64,000 bases of DNA from Aptenodytes patagonicus (GCF_965638725.1 NW_027472023.1:372001-436000); one strand, 5' to 3'. Shown: positions 49,606 to 59,769, counted from the first letter of the stretch. The notes: generated by a model from the sequence alone, not told the origin. Numbers and translations are program-made.

Positions 49606-49705
49606 ACTGGGAGCATCTTTCCCAGTGCATATGCCAGGTGGGTGTAGGTCTTCTCAGACAGCACACGCAACAGCAGGCAGTAGAAGAGCTGGGGGTCGTA
49701 TGAGG
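49606..49705 (-). pseudogene. Fragment of a third inverted copy, terminal exon scrap
   Basis: The minus strand encodes RVLSEKTYTHLAYALGKMLPV, cut to the last membrane-proximal part of the tail, and then passes straight into spacer sequence equivalent to array position about 1427. In the array these points are about 1.25 kb apart, so a deletion has joined them. From 49706 to about 49892 nothing is recognised. Confidence 0.75.
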
Positions 49706-49892
49706 AGGTGCAGAACTGGTCCTGGCCAGTTCTCGTAGCAAGCCGACAGTGTGGAGAAGGATCAGCTCAGGTCGGGCCCTTTCGTCCTGGGCTGCTCCTG
49801 TGCTGGGCCAGACTGAGGGCAAGCAGACATCTGCCATGCTCCTGCAGAGGCTCACCCCTGCGGAGGGCTGCAGACCCATCCACACATCTGTG

Positions 49893-50278
49893 CCCGATAA
49901 GATCGTGGAGCACATCCTCCCGGAAGGCATGTCAAAAACATATTGAAGACAGGGAGGTGATTACAGACAGCCAACATGGCTTCACCAAGGGCAAACTGCG
50001 CATGAGCCAAAATGGATTGAGAGCAGCCCTGCAGAGAAGGACTTGAGGATCCTGGTGGATGAGAAATTGGACATGAGGTGGTCATGTGTGTTTGCAGCCC
50101 AGAAAGGCAACCGTATCCTGGGCTGCATCCAAAGAAGTGTGGCCAGCAGGTGGAGGGAGGGGATTCTCCCCCTCTACGCCGCTCTGGTGAGACCCCACCT
50201 GGAGTACTGCATCCAGCTCTGGGGTCCCCAATCCAAGAAGGACATGGTCCTCTTAGAGTGGGTCCAGAGGAGGGCCGC
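49893..50278 (+). mobile_element. CR1 LINE, left part, split by the provirus
   Basis: CR1 ORF2 sequence in the plus sense, with CCAACATGGCTTCACCAAGG and [17 protein letters not shown] coding, apparently joined from two parts of the element (break near 50005). It continues after the provirus at 55005-55449 to the CR1 3' end. The last six bases (GGCCGC, 50273-50278) are the target duplication. Confidence 0.9.
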
Positions 50279-50667
50279 TGTCGTGCCATTTGCCAAAGCA
50301 GAGGGAAGGAGCAGTCACTCAATGTGAGGGATCAGCAGACTTCGTTTATTAGAATACAATCATCACACTTTATAGGTTCCTTAATTAGCTCATGCATATT
50401 ACAAAAGCCAAGCTCCTTATTGGTTAGTAGCCTAAATGCCAGCCTTTACATACACATCTTGTTTCTCCCAACACCCTGTTTCCTCCAGCTGCCGTTCCCT
50501 TTTGCTAACCACAACTTTGTTGTCGGCTTTATGCCGGAGTAAACAAGGTCAGTGTGTCCTTGCACTTTATTAGTTCTCACACCAGCTGTTTTCGCCACTT
50601 CTTGAGATCCTGCTGACTTATCAATTCTATGTTGACATGCCTCTGCTCAGCCAGCCAGTCTCCCACA
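50279..50667 (-). repeat. 3' LTR of the provirus (389 bp)
   Basis: Minus-strand start TGTGGGAG, end CACGACA. A TATAAA box (50369-50374) is followed by AATAAA (50345-50350). The upstream end of the LTR is also coding: it continues the reading frame of the second env tail. Confidence 0.93.
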
Positions 50668-50823
50668 ATTCCCCCGTTTTTATTTTGGGCTAGCCAAGCG
50701 TCACTAGATATACGTGTTATTAATCGTTTAATACAAGACAAAGCACAACTAAACAACAATAATCCTATAATCACTATTATTAGTATTAATATTATGCTCT
50801 GAATTATTCCCTTTAACCACCCT
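50577..50823 (-). pseudogene. Second, different retroviral env tail overlapping U3
   Basis: On the minus strand a hydrophobic segment (ILILIIVIIGLLLFSC) is followed by a cytoplasmic tail that runs into the LTR. The tail resembles, but is not the same as, the end of the env at 51012 (compare NGGIVGDWLAEQ with EGGIVEEWLVQQ). No ectodomain precedes it. It looks like the original env end of the LTR-bearing virus, kept after another env was placed upstream. Confidence 0.7.
50668..50682 (-). other. Polypurine tract next to the 3' LTR
   Basis: The minus strand reads AAAACGGGGGAATTG directly before the LTR start TGTGGG, as expected for plus-strand priming. A similar purine tract (AAGAAGGGGGAATTGTGGAGG, plus positions about 51067-51087) lies near the end of the first env and may be a relic of that virus's own 3' end. 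Confidence 0.7.
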
Positions 50824-51011
50824 CCTAGGCCTAGCCAATTAGTTAGCCCTTCTCATTGGTAGCTGCCGGCTGGTCTCGCCGATCTGTGCCTCCTCCTTAT
50901 CCTGGGTGTTGTTCCGCTGTTGTTGTTCATCACGTAGTGAGGCTCCTTCTTCTGCTCAGGGAAGGATGGTCAAGGTCACCAGCCGTTTTTGTCAGCATAT
51001 CCCTGCTACTG

Positions 51012-52412
51012 TTAAAAACATGGGTTGCTCAGGGATACTAGATCGTGCCCCTGCTGTACCAGCCACTCCTCCACAATTCCCCCTTCTTGTTTTTGAGCAA
51101 CCCAGACTTGATTAACAATTTTCATAATTGCTTTCTTCACACAGCTAAAAATTATACAAGAGCATATACTTATTACTAATATAACAATTAAAATGCATAA
51201 GCTTTCTTTTATTAAACTTATTATCCAAGATGACAGTTCCCCAAATATATTCTTAAGCCAGGTATCGAATAACCCGTGATCTTGTTGAATATTCTTGGTG
51301 TGGTCCTTTAACCATTGTAGCTGTTTGTGGATTGACTCCCCATGGTCAGACAGATTCATACAACACATCCCTTCAAAATCCTCACACCCATGTCCTTGTG
51401 CTAATAACAGAAAGTCAATAGCAGCTCTATTCTGTAAAATTGCATGATGGAAGCTATCCTGATCTGCAAGTAATTTTTCAATAAGCTCTGTTGTCATATC
51501 AGCCTGCTTTTTAGCCCAACAAGCTAATTTCCCTACCTCATTTAGGGCCCTCGCAGCTGCAGCGCCTGGTACAAATAGTGAAAGGAAGACCTTTTCGGTG
51601 TCGCTAGGCAGAATTACGTCATCACGACAGTCTGGGGAAAGACCCGTGGCGGCTCTTTTTCGTCTTTGTTGTTGCCCTTTTCTTGTTATGGTTTTCCACC
51701 AATTTTCTCCCGGAGCCAGCAGGGTCAATTTTCCTAAGTAGCATGGCCCTCCTACAGCATTTGCTGGGATACCCTGCCAGGCCCTGTCCCCACATATTAA
51801 AAATACCTGTGGGGGCAACGCCTTTGGGGTACCATTGTTCCAGATCCCTATTCCTCCCTTTGTTTCCGCTCCAGCCGCTCCTAAAGCATAGCTATTACCA
51901 CTGTCATTGGTACCACAAAAATCGCCCGCATCCTGATACTTGTAGTAAGATGCGTGAGAGGTGACATTAGTCCACCCTGTCCAATTTCTTGCCTGGTAGA
52001 AGTGGATACCCGTCTGTAGGGGTCCCCCAAATATAAAACATGTTTGAATCCAATTTTTAGATGTATTTCCAACTCGCATCGACCCTAATAGTTCCAACTC
52101 CTGGGGATTCCAGGGTAGCGAGTGATTTAATCCTTTTATCAAGTTAGCACTACAGTTGCTAGTTGCAGTCACATTAGTACAACTGCCAGTACTGAACCTG
52201 GCAAAGTCACCTTCCTTATATCCAGGCATACCTAACAAACAAGTCCTAAACGGCTCAGTTGCTGAGGCGAGGGAAAGGCAAAATGCGGGCTGCCCTGTTT
52301 TATTTGCCCAGGTTACCCACATATTTTCCCTTGGGTTAATGCGATGTATAGTTGCCAACCCTAGGATTATTAAGATTAGCCCAATTACAATCACATCTGC
52401 CTGGCTCAACAT
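51012..52412 (-). CDS. env: Retroviral envelope protein, alpharetrovirus-like
   Basis: From the ATG at 52412 the frame gives about 466 residues. The surface subunit has many N-x-T/S glycosylation sites and paired cysteines. A furin-type RRKR site lies at about 250-253. The transmembrane subunit holds the LQNRAAIDFLLL helix and a CX6CC motif (C343, C350-C351), then a membrane anchor near 400-420 and a short tail. These features are typical of avian alpharetroviral env. The open frame extends further upstream to 52538 through an A-rich tract, which I take as artefactual. The native start may be supplied by splicing from gag. The frame is open throughout; whether it is functional cannot be told. 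Confidence 0.85.
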   Translation of the reverse strand: MLSQADVIVIGLILIILGLATIHRINPRENMWVTWANKTGQPAFCLSLASATEPFRTCLLGMPGYKEGDFARFSTGSCTNVTATSNCSANLIKGLNHSLPWNPQELELLGSMRVGNTSKNWIQTCFIFGGPLQTGIHFYQARNWTGWTNVTSHASYYKYQDAGDFCGTNDSGNSYALGAAGAETKGGIGIWNNGTPKALPPQVFLICGDRAWQGIPANAVGGPCYLGKLTLLAPGENWWKTITRKGQQQRRKRAATGLSPDCRDDVILPSDTEKVFLSLFVPGAAAARALNEVGKLACWAKKQADMTTELIEKLLADQDSFHHAILQNRAAIDFLLLAQGHGCEDFEGMCCMNLSDHGESIHKQLQWLKDHTKNIQQDHGLFDTWLKNIFGELSSWIISLIKESLCILIVILVISICSCIIFSCVKKAIMKIVNQVWVAQKQEGGIVEEWLVQQGHDLVSLSNPCF

Positions 52413-52436
52413 TTTCTCTTCTAGGCGAATTGCCTT

Positions 52437-52451
52437 TCTTTTTTTTTGGTT

Positions 52452-52483
<32 letters not shown>

Positions 52484-52530
52484 TTTTTTTGTTGTTGTTG
52501 GTTGGGTTTTGTTGTTTTTTTTTTTTTTTT
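52437..52530 (-). repeat. A-rich low-complexity tract before env
   Basis: On the plus strand long T runs broken by GTGTGTG and GTTGTTG fill about 94 bases. They sit exactly at the left side of the pol deletion. Confidence 0.85.
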
Positions 52531-52720
52531 ATAAACAATAATCAATTTGGCAGTTTCGTGAACTGTATTTCGTGTCCAGTGGTTATTAATATTCTATACA
52601 GCACTATTTCTTTCAGATAGCAAGTTTCACACCACCTTTGTGCGCGCGTGCACCGGGCCCACCACTTCTTATCACAATGGTAACACTGACACAATACTCA
52701 TGGTACACACCGTAGGCACT

Positions 52721-52785
52721 CTTTGTTTTTGGTTTTTTTTTTGTTTGTTGGGTGTTTTGTTGTTTGTTTTTTTTTTTTTTTTTTT
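52721..52785 (-). repeat. A-rich low-complexity tract at the broken end of gag
   Basis: A second T-rich tract on the plus strand, with runs broken by TTGTTTG. It begins within about a dozen codons of the gag major homology region. The 190 bases between the two tracts match nothing I recognise. Confidence 0.85.
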
Positions 52786-54193
52786 CACATATCTCCCCCC
52801 ACAAGCGATCGACAAAATGACTATACGCTTCAGTGGCACCTTGCTGTACAGAACTAAAGGATGGAGTGGACGAACCGGGTAAGGCTAAAAAGGCATCTAG
52901 CACCAGTTTGGCAGACAACTGCAACAAAGCAATAGGAAAAACCAACTGAGCATTAATATTATTAAACCTTCCCGTCCCCGTTATCATTTCCGCGGTAATC
53001 CCATAGAGGGGATCCCCCTGCGTTTGATGCTGTGCCGCAGCACTTGCCGCCCGCCGTGACCATTCCGACCCCCACAACAAATACTGCGTAGGTGACAATA
53101 AAAGCCGCATAAGGTTTTGGCAGTCAGAAGGGCACATCAGGTCAGCCGAAAAAATCCAGATTACAATTTGACGTGAAGCTTCTGATTTTATCCCATACTG
53201 GGACACAGTGTTTTTTGCTTGCTGAAGGATTTTCCAATCGTGAGGTGCCCACTTATTGCCGTTATTCTCTTGCAGCACAGGAAAAGCACTCGCCCCCAAG
53301 CTGGATGCCGCTTGCCACTGCCCGTCCAGCATAGCGTCTCTAGCCACTTCGCTCCAGCGTCTGGGCTGAACCGTCGCTGGTGGTCCAGAGAGGCAAGGGG
53401 GTAGGGATTCCCCTGACGCCCCGGACAGGTGCTCCATCCCTCCCCTCTGGGCTGTAATTGTTAAGTCCTGTAACTGTTGCACCACCTTCTTCAGGAGCTC
53501 ATTAGTCTCAGCCATACTCTGTGCTTTGCTGTCACCCTGTGGCGGAGTAGACGCACCTGAAGAGACTCCTAGAGGCGGGGCTGTTGGCCAGGGAGGGGTT
53601 AACGGAACCAGCCGCTCCTCCTCTCCGGGTCGTCGCTCTTCCGCGACCGTCTCAGGTGAAAGAGGGGCCCCGTTACCGCTAGTTTCTGCATCTTTGCAGT
53701 CCGTAAGCGGAGGGTGCGTTTCAAGCAGTTCAGAAGCGCCGTCACCCCCCAGAACACTATACTTGGCTTCCAAGGCAGTTCGTTTGGGGGCACCCGACAT
53801 ACCTCGGACTGCAGACGGCCCAAAGAACCGAAACAGTCCAGATGTTGTATTCTTCGGTCTATCAGGCAAGGGTTCTGGGGCTAGCATTTGAGTGGCTGCA
53901 CAAGCCACCTTTCTTTCAGCTTTCATGGCTTTTAAAGTCTCTGACACAGACCTCCATAGTTCCCGCACTGTTTTAATCTCCTTCTTTGACTTTTCATCCC
54001 CCGTGATAGTCTGCTCCCACATAGTATTGCCAAGCTCTCGCCACTCAAGGTCAGAAAAAATAGTTTGACTGTCCTTAAAATGTCCCCAACGTTGTCCTAA
54101 TTTAATCAACGTACATAATTGTTTTACCGTTGTCTCGATCCCTCTCTTGGAGAGGATGCTTACGAGCAACACAGCTGCCGCCTCTGTTTCCAT
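52786..54193 (-). pseudogene. gag: Retroviral gag, truncated in capsid
   Basis: The frame starts at ATG 54193 and runs about 465 residues before entering A-rich sequence. It covers a matrix-like N-terminus, a Pro-rich linker region and the N-terminal capsid domain, ending soon after a major homology region-like motif (QGATEAYSHFVDRL, near 52800-52840). The C-terminal capsid domain, the zinc knuckles of nucleocapsid and the protease are missing. The truncated product could not assemble normally. Confidence 0.85.
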
Positions 54194-54566
54194 GATAGCG
54201 GTCGCTCACTGGGAGGCAGTTGGCCAGACTGCTCCGTTATCAGTCCGTATTAGGATCTGAAAAAATTCCCCGGGCTACCCCATACTCTAACAAGTCAGGG
54301 AGTTCCTTCTTTAAATCTACCCCTCCTGTGCCCCGCTTCTCTAAGAAGCATTTGAGCAAGTTATACGCCGCTTGCCTGTTCATACCTTTAAAGAGCGCGC
54401 TATTGCAGCCTTTGCAGACTTCGGCGGCGCGTAGCTGGCGGGACAGCCTCTTTAGGTGCTCCCGGGTGCGGGGACGAATATCCCTTTCACCTCCTGCGCT
54501 GCTTACAGGACCGCACTTTAGTTCTCTACTGGCCGTGGCTTCCGGACTCCGCTATCGGGTCGCCGG
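54194..54566 (-). other. Proviral leader between primer site and gag
   Basis: About 370 bases of untranslated leader, where the splice donor and packaging signals would lie. No specific element could be fixed. Confidence 0.5.
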
Positions 54567-54584
54567 GTCCCTGTTCGGGCGCCA
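54567..54584 (-). other. Primer-binding site for a lysine tRNA
   Basis: The minus strand reads TGGCGCCCGAACAGGGAC two bases after the 5' LTR, complementary to the 3' end of tRNA-Lys (the Lys3 type). Avian leukosis-type alpharetroviruses use tRNA-Trp, so the backbone of this provirus is of another kind than its env. Confidence 0.93.
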
Positions 54585-54586
54585 AA

Positions 54587-55004
54587 TGTCGTGCCATTTG
54601 CCAAAGCAGAGGGAAGGAGCAGTCACTCAATGTGAGGGATCAGCAGACTTCGTTTATTAGAATACAATCATCACACTTTATAGGTTCCTTAATTAGCTCA
54701 TACATATTACAAAAGCCAAGCTCCTTATTGGTTAGTAGCCTAAATGCCAGCCTTTACATACACATCTTGTTTCTCCCAACATTTACATACACATCTTGTT
54801 TCTCCCAACACCCTGTTTCCTCCAGCTGCCGTTCCCTTTTGCTAACCACAACTTTCTTGTCGGCTTTATGCCGGAGTAAACAAGGTCAGTGTGTCCTTGC
54901 ACTTTATTAGTTCTCACACCAGCTGTTTTCGCCACTTCTTGAGATCCTGCTGACTTATCAATTCTATGTTGACATGCCTCTGCTCAGCCAGCCAGTCTCC
55001 CACA
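54587..55004 (-). repeat. 5' LTR of the provirus (418 bp)
   Basis: Same as the LTR at 50279-50667 but with a 29-bp tandem duplication (ATTTACATACACATCTTG unit, near 54755-54810) and at least two substitutions. The target duplication GGCCGC follows at 55005-55010. Confidence 0.95.
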
Positions 55005-55449
55005 GGCCGCAAAAGTGATCCAAGGTCTGGAACACCTCTGCTATGAAGAAAGGCTGAGAGAGTTGGGGTTGTTCAGCCTGGAGTAGAGAAGGCTCTGGGC
55101 AGACCTTCCTGCGGCCTTTCAGTATATAAAGGGGGCCTAGAAGAAAGATGGAGGGAGACTTTTTACCAAGGCCTGTAGAGACAGGACAAGGGGCAACGGT
55201 TTTAAACTGAAAGAGGGTAGGTTTAGCCTGGACATAAGGAAGAAATGTTTTACGATAAGGGTGGTGAGACAGTGGAACAGGTTGCCCAGAGAAGTTGTGG
55301 GCATCACTGGAAGTGTTCAGGGTCAGGTTGGATGGGGCTCTGAGCAACCTGATCTAATGAAAGCTGTCCCTGTCCATGGCGGGGGGGGGGGGGTTGGACT
55401 AGATGATCTTTAATAAAGCTCCCCTTCCAACCCAAACCATTATATGATT
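55005..55449 (+). mobile_element. CR1 LINE, right part, ending in the CR1 3' end
   Basis: Continuation of the element at 49893-50278 after the provirus. It contains the LFSLE coding stretch and ends in GGTTGGACTAGATGATC to CATTATATGATTCTATG. A G run (55381-55394) lies near its end. Confidence 0.9.
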
Positions 55450-56519
55450 CTATGAGCTGGAGCAGCCCCCACCCAGCTGCTCGCCAGGCGCAGCGCATTG
55501 TCTCGCTGTGCAGACAGCCGTGGGCTATGGAACATCCCTGGGCAGCCAGGGAGGCAGAGGAGGCGGTACAGGCCTTGCCGGGAAGCGCTCTGGGTGCCTG
55601 CAGCAGCTCTTCCTGGCCTGGGGACAGCGGCTGGCCCCAGCACTGGGAAGAGGGAGGCAGGGAGGCAGGGAGGCAGGGAGGGAGGCCAGGACAGCAGCAC
55701 GACTCGAGAGAGAGAGCCAGCCTGGCTGCTGATTATTTCCACGATGCACAGAGTCACCTCCATTAGCACTGTTAGCATCTTCCGTTAGACCGAAGACATA
55801 TCTACAGACATGTAGACTGTATGTATGCATGCTCCTTGGCCAGTCCCGCAGGGGTCTGTGCGGTACCCACATGCCCAGCTCCCTGATAGTCACCCTGGGG
55901 GGCTGCGCACAGCGCTCTCACAGCTCAATCCTTGCAGGCTGCCGCACCACCGGGAGGTGGCTGAGGAGCCTGGCGTGTTTGTTCCTTTTTTTTTAAACTC
56001 TGCTCTTCCCAGTTGCTCATGACATCTTATCTTTTTTCATTTCCAAACCCATTTGTTTCAACCCATTTTATTTCTCGTCCTCTCTTCTTCTTCGTTCCAT
56101 CCTCTCACATACCAGTTTCGCTACAAGATCAACTGAACCTATACATACACAACCACCAAAGCTAGTAATCCCGACAATCCCCCAACAGAATATACTTTAA
56201 TGCTGTGTTAAGCAGCACTAAACTACGTCCACTTCTATTTTCTGTTACAATTTGACTTTCCCCTTCACTTCCCCCTGTTGTGAGTTGTTATGACATATGC
56301 CCATTCCTCGTTGCGAGTTTTTCAAATTCCTCTTTATGCGTGGGACCAAGGATCCCGGGCAGATAATCTGAGTTCCCAGTTGCCCATGTTGCAGTTGGGG
56401 TAACCTGAAAGAAAACACAAAACCAGCTTCATTCCCTTTGGGTACCGGATGATTTGGAGATCCACTGCTCGGAAACGAGATGTTCAGTACAGAGCCCAAA
56501 TACCAGATTAAGCTCAAGG
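55450..56519. other. No gene recognised
   Basis: GC-rich DNA with a GGGAGGCA microsatellite (about 55645-55685), turning AT-rich after 55980. On the minus strand 56517-56245 is an open frame that may belong to the retroviral remnant to the right, but I cannot identify it. Confidence 0.4.
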
Positions 56520-57055
56520 TCAGTGTTGAGCATCCCCAGCAAGTTTGGGATGCTTGTGGTCAAGCACCTTCCACATGGCACTTTGAAGGTGTGTTAGCAA
56601 TATGCAAGGAAAACTCCCTTTTTGCAGGTGATTAACCTGGACGGTTTGTCCCACAGATAATTGATGATGATCTTTTTTGCCTGAAGTTGAAGGTACACTG
56701 TGGCTGCTATCAAAAGCTTTCCAGATCGGACTGCCAGTCATGGTCCGTCAATTGTTTAAGGCAGGGACTGCATTGGTAGAGTGATGTGGCCGCCCGTGAA
56801 ATGAGGGCATGGGTAGCCCATACCTAGAACGCTAATAATCCCTACCCCGGTTAAAATATACTCCCATTTACTTGGAGGTTGGGGTAGGGGTCCTTTGAAA
56901 TCTATTTGCCATCTCTCAGGTCGGCCCACTGTTGCCCAGCTAAAAATTTGGCTCAGGCCGATGTACAAAAGGGCAGCTAGCGACAAAATCTTGGCATTGT
57001 GCTTTAGAAATCGGCCACCCTCGGGGGCCCACTTGTCGAGATAGATCCAGGCCAC
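56520..57055 (-). pseudogene. pol: Retroviral integrase remnant
   Basis: The minus strand carries part of an integrase core (RWQIDFKGPLPQ, with the first catalytic Asp, then YILTGVGIIS and MGYPCP) at 57055-56756 and, in another frame, a C-terminal piece with GQTVQVNHL at 56741-56520. Stops separate the parts. Not closely related to the provirus at 50279. Confidence 0.75.
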
Positions 57056-57161
57056 CCATAAGTCCTAAGCTGTCACGTAACCAGCCCAGCATCATGCGAT
57101 CAGAGGTGGAGGGAGTATATATGTTACGGGGAAGATCAGTAGCATTGCTCTTTCTAGGTTC

Positions 57162-57773
57162 TTAAGCAAAGCAATGTGCTTCATGGTTCCATCTGGCTCC
57201 TAGGTCTGTGCCCTTCGTATGTGTGGATACGTGCCCTATTCGAAGAAGATTCCCATCATTCTTCTTTGCTCGAGCTATTAAATATAGCTTTTCCCCTAGT
57301 TCTTTTCCCCGGACTTCACTTTCTTCAGTTTTCCATCCTTCAGCTTTCCAGTATGGGAGCCACTGAGTGGCCCCAGCCCGTACCGCACAGGAATCGGTAT
57401 ATATTGTGCCGGCACCCCGTCCAGCAGCTAGCACTGCCACCTGGAGCTCAGCCAATTGAGCTGATCCCTCTATCTCCTGTGTTTTGGATGTCCCGTCTGA
57501 GGGCTGCAGGGGGGCAGCCCTTCCCTCCCACTTCCCTGTGAGCTGGTCCATCTGTAAGCCATCACTAGACCACACCTCGATATCCTCTTGTAAATCGGAT
57601 GGGGGTGGTGCATGTTGAATGGGTGGGGGCAGCGTACCAAGGGGTGACAAGGCACCCCTTTGCCATTGGATACTGTACTCTGTCAGGCTCCCTGTAAGCC
57701 CTGTTCCCCTCACGACCCAGTCGCGACGTGCTGTGTACGTTGTCATTTCCTGAATTGTACTGGCGTGTGCCAT
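57162..57773 (-). pseudogene. pol: Retroviral RNase H remnant
   Basis: A 203-codon minus frame includes TIYTDSCAV, with the RNase H Asp, and KELGEKLYLIARA, followed by HVSTHTKG and WNHEAH, features of the connection between RNase H and the zinc-binding start of integrase. It lies in the correct order between RT and integrase remnants. Confidence 0.75.
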
Positions 57774-58433
57774 TCCCTGAGGAACGGGAGCAGACTCTCT
57801 GATTCTTTTGAGGATAGGGAACGGGGTCTGAATTTCTAAGGCTGTGTCTGATGTGATGGGTTCAGTATCTAGTAGGGCTGGGTAAGTAGCCAGTAGTGAT
57901 TTTTTTTCCCAGAGTGAATAGCGTGACTGGGAACCTTGCTACCCCTTTGATCCAAACCCTATGGGAGTTAATTGGGCCTTATTGGGCCCAACTCATTGCC
58001 ACCATCTCCACTGATACCGTCTTTCTGCGAGTCCTATATGTAGGCTAAAGGGGGCCCCTGGTACTGCGGGGCCCATAGCCTGATACTCTAAAACATTGTG
58101 TCTTCACAAACAAAGCGCTTCTTTATGAGTAATTGTCCATTCCCAGGTAGCGTGCTTCTTCAACAGATCGTATGAGGGTTGGGCAGTTATAGTAAGCCCT
58201 GGAATATGGTCTCGCCAGAATCCTGCATTCCTTGTCGGAGCTCCTTCTTATTGGAGGGTGAGTTTAGCTGGGATATTTGCTGCAGGGTATCAGGGGGAGT
58301 ACATCGCCTGCCATCTTGCCAGGTTATATGTCAAAAGGGAACCAGCTGGCTAGGTCCCTGTCATTTAGCTTCAGGGATGGTAATCCCCTTACCTTCCAGA
58401 TGGGCTAGGAGGTGACCACGCATTCTTCGGCCC

Positions 58434-59111
58434 TCACTGGAGGAATCCCCTCCAATTAAAATGCCCCGTGCTAATAAAAGCCTGATGTGACAATGTAGGG
58501 CTATGTTTGCATCCTTGGGGTAATGGGGTGGAAGTATGCTTTATCCCATGCCCAGTAAAAGCCAAGCTCTCTTGATCCTCAGGTTGTAATGGGACCATGA
58601 AAAATGTATCTTTTACATCCACGGCAGCCACCCAAGGGTGGGCTGCTTGCTCTATCATGAAAAGAAGACCCGTGATAGATGGGACGGCAGCAGGTAAGGG
58701 TCCAGTATTTTCATTCAGTTTGCCATAATGTACCATCAAACGCCCGGTACTGTTAGGCTTACAGAGAGGCCACACAGGGCAGTTACACGGAGAGTGAGTT
58801 TTCTGAATAACACCCCATTGTCATAAATCGTGAGTAAGAGTAGTTATGCCTAGTGTGGCTTCAGGGCTAATATCATATTGTCATACATGAGTCAAGGCAT
58901 TTTTGGGTAATTTAGGTGTGGCCTGTAGTAGAAAAGTAGTGGATCCCTTGGCTGGTGTTTCATCTATAGAGACTACGGAGTTCTGGGTCTGATGGTTTGG
59001 CCGCCAAGTGCCCGATGGAGTACTAACGGTCTGGGGTCTTAAAAGATCCATACCCACTATATTGTAGGACCGTATTGCCGCTATGGGTCTCGGTGTAATA
59101 CACAAGGACAA
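58434..59111 (-). pseudogene. pol: Retroviral reverse transcriptase remnant
   Basis: The minus strand shows WPLCKPNSTGRL, VAAVDVKDTFFMVPLQPEDQ and LPQGCKHSPTL in the spacing of a retroviral polymerase palm and fingers. The segment 59111-58881 adds a region from before the polymerase core. Stops and shifts lie between them. The expected catalytic YxDD box beyond 58434 was not found in a clean frame. Confidence 0.75.
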
Positions 59112-59769
59112 GGAGGGTTTTTGTCAAATTTCTGTATTACAACTTACTACAAATTTAATTATTATAAATTAATGTAATTATTATTACCAATTAATTATTA
59201 GTATATGAGTGCCTCTCTGTACTATTTGAAGTGCTAGCGGTACAGCACTCACCAAACCGCTCCGAAGAGTGGGGCCAATCGACCACGCACAAAGTCTCAC
59301 TTCGAAGGTGAGCCGCGTCACGGAGTCTGCAGTCAGCCAGGCATCCCCGGAGAGGGTCCAGTCTGCCTAGCAGGTCCCGTGTAGAGGCGTTCTCACGGGG
59401 GAGCTCTCGGAGAGAAGATCCGTATTGGGTAGAGAGCGAGTTCTTTTTCTATCTTTAGAGACATAAGGGGGGTGTAGGGCACCACCACCTGGGGCAGCCA
59501 ATAGCTGTTGCTGACTTCTGTTTTTCCAGACGGTTTTCAACGTTTACAGGCAATTTCTACCTTTCCTCGGGATGTCTCAGGTCCTCAGGTTCCCAGCGGC
59601 GCTTCAAGGACGCCAGGTGCGCTTCTCAAGGATGGCCCTCGAGGATGCCCCAGGTTCCCAGGCCAGCAGTTCCCAGGCTGGCAGACACCTTTTCTCTGTC
59701 AGTGCATTTCCCTTATGAGCAGGTTGCCTTTACAGCTGCTCCCATCAGGGTCGAGGCACGGCTGAACGG
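59112..59769. other. AT-rich tract and possible LTR-like sequence, no gene
   Basis: 59145-59225 is an ATTATTA-rich stretch. 59230-59500 could be the leader or LTR of the pol remnant, because it sits upstream of it, but I found no matching second LTR. Confidence 0.3.

Larger units (their letters stand above)
50279..55004 (-). mobile_element. Deleted provirus with two LTRs, gag and env but no pol
   Basis: The element reads on the minus strand: 5' LTR (55004-54587), primer site, gag, env, a second env tail, 3' LTR (50667-50279). Target duplications GGCCGC flank it at 50273-50278 and 55005-55010, six bases as for alpha- and betaretroviruses. The whole of protease, polymerase and integrase is missing between gag and env. 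About two substitutions and one 29-bp duplication separate the LTRs (near 0.5 % substitution), so the insertion is young relative to the CR1 it split. Confidence 0.95.

Noticed and set aside
52437..52538. Lys/Asn-rich N-terminal extension of env
   Set aside because: It is only the translation of the A-rich tract; a typical hydrophobic leader begins at the ATG at 52412.
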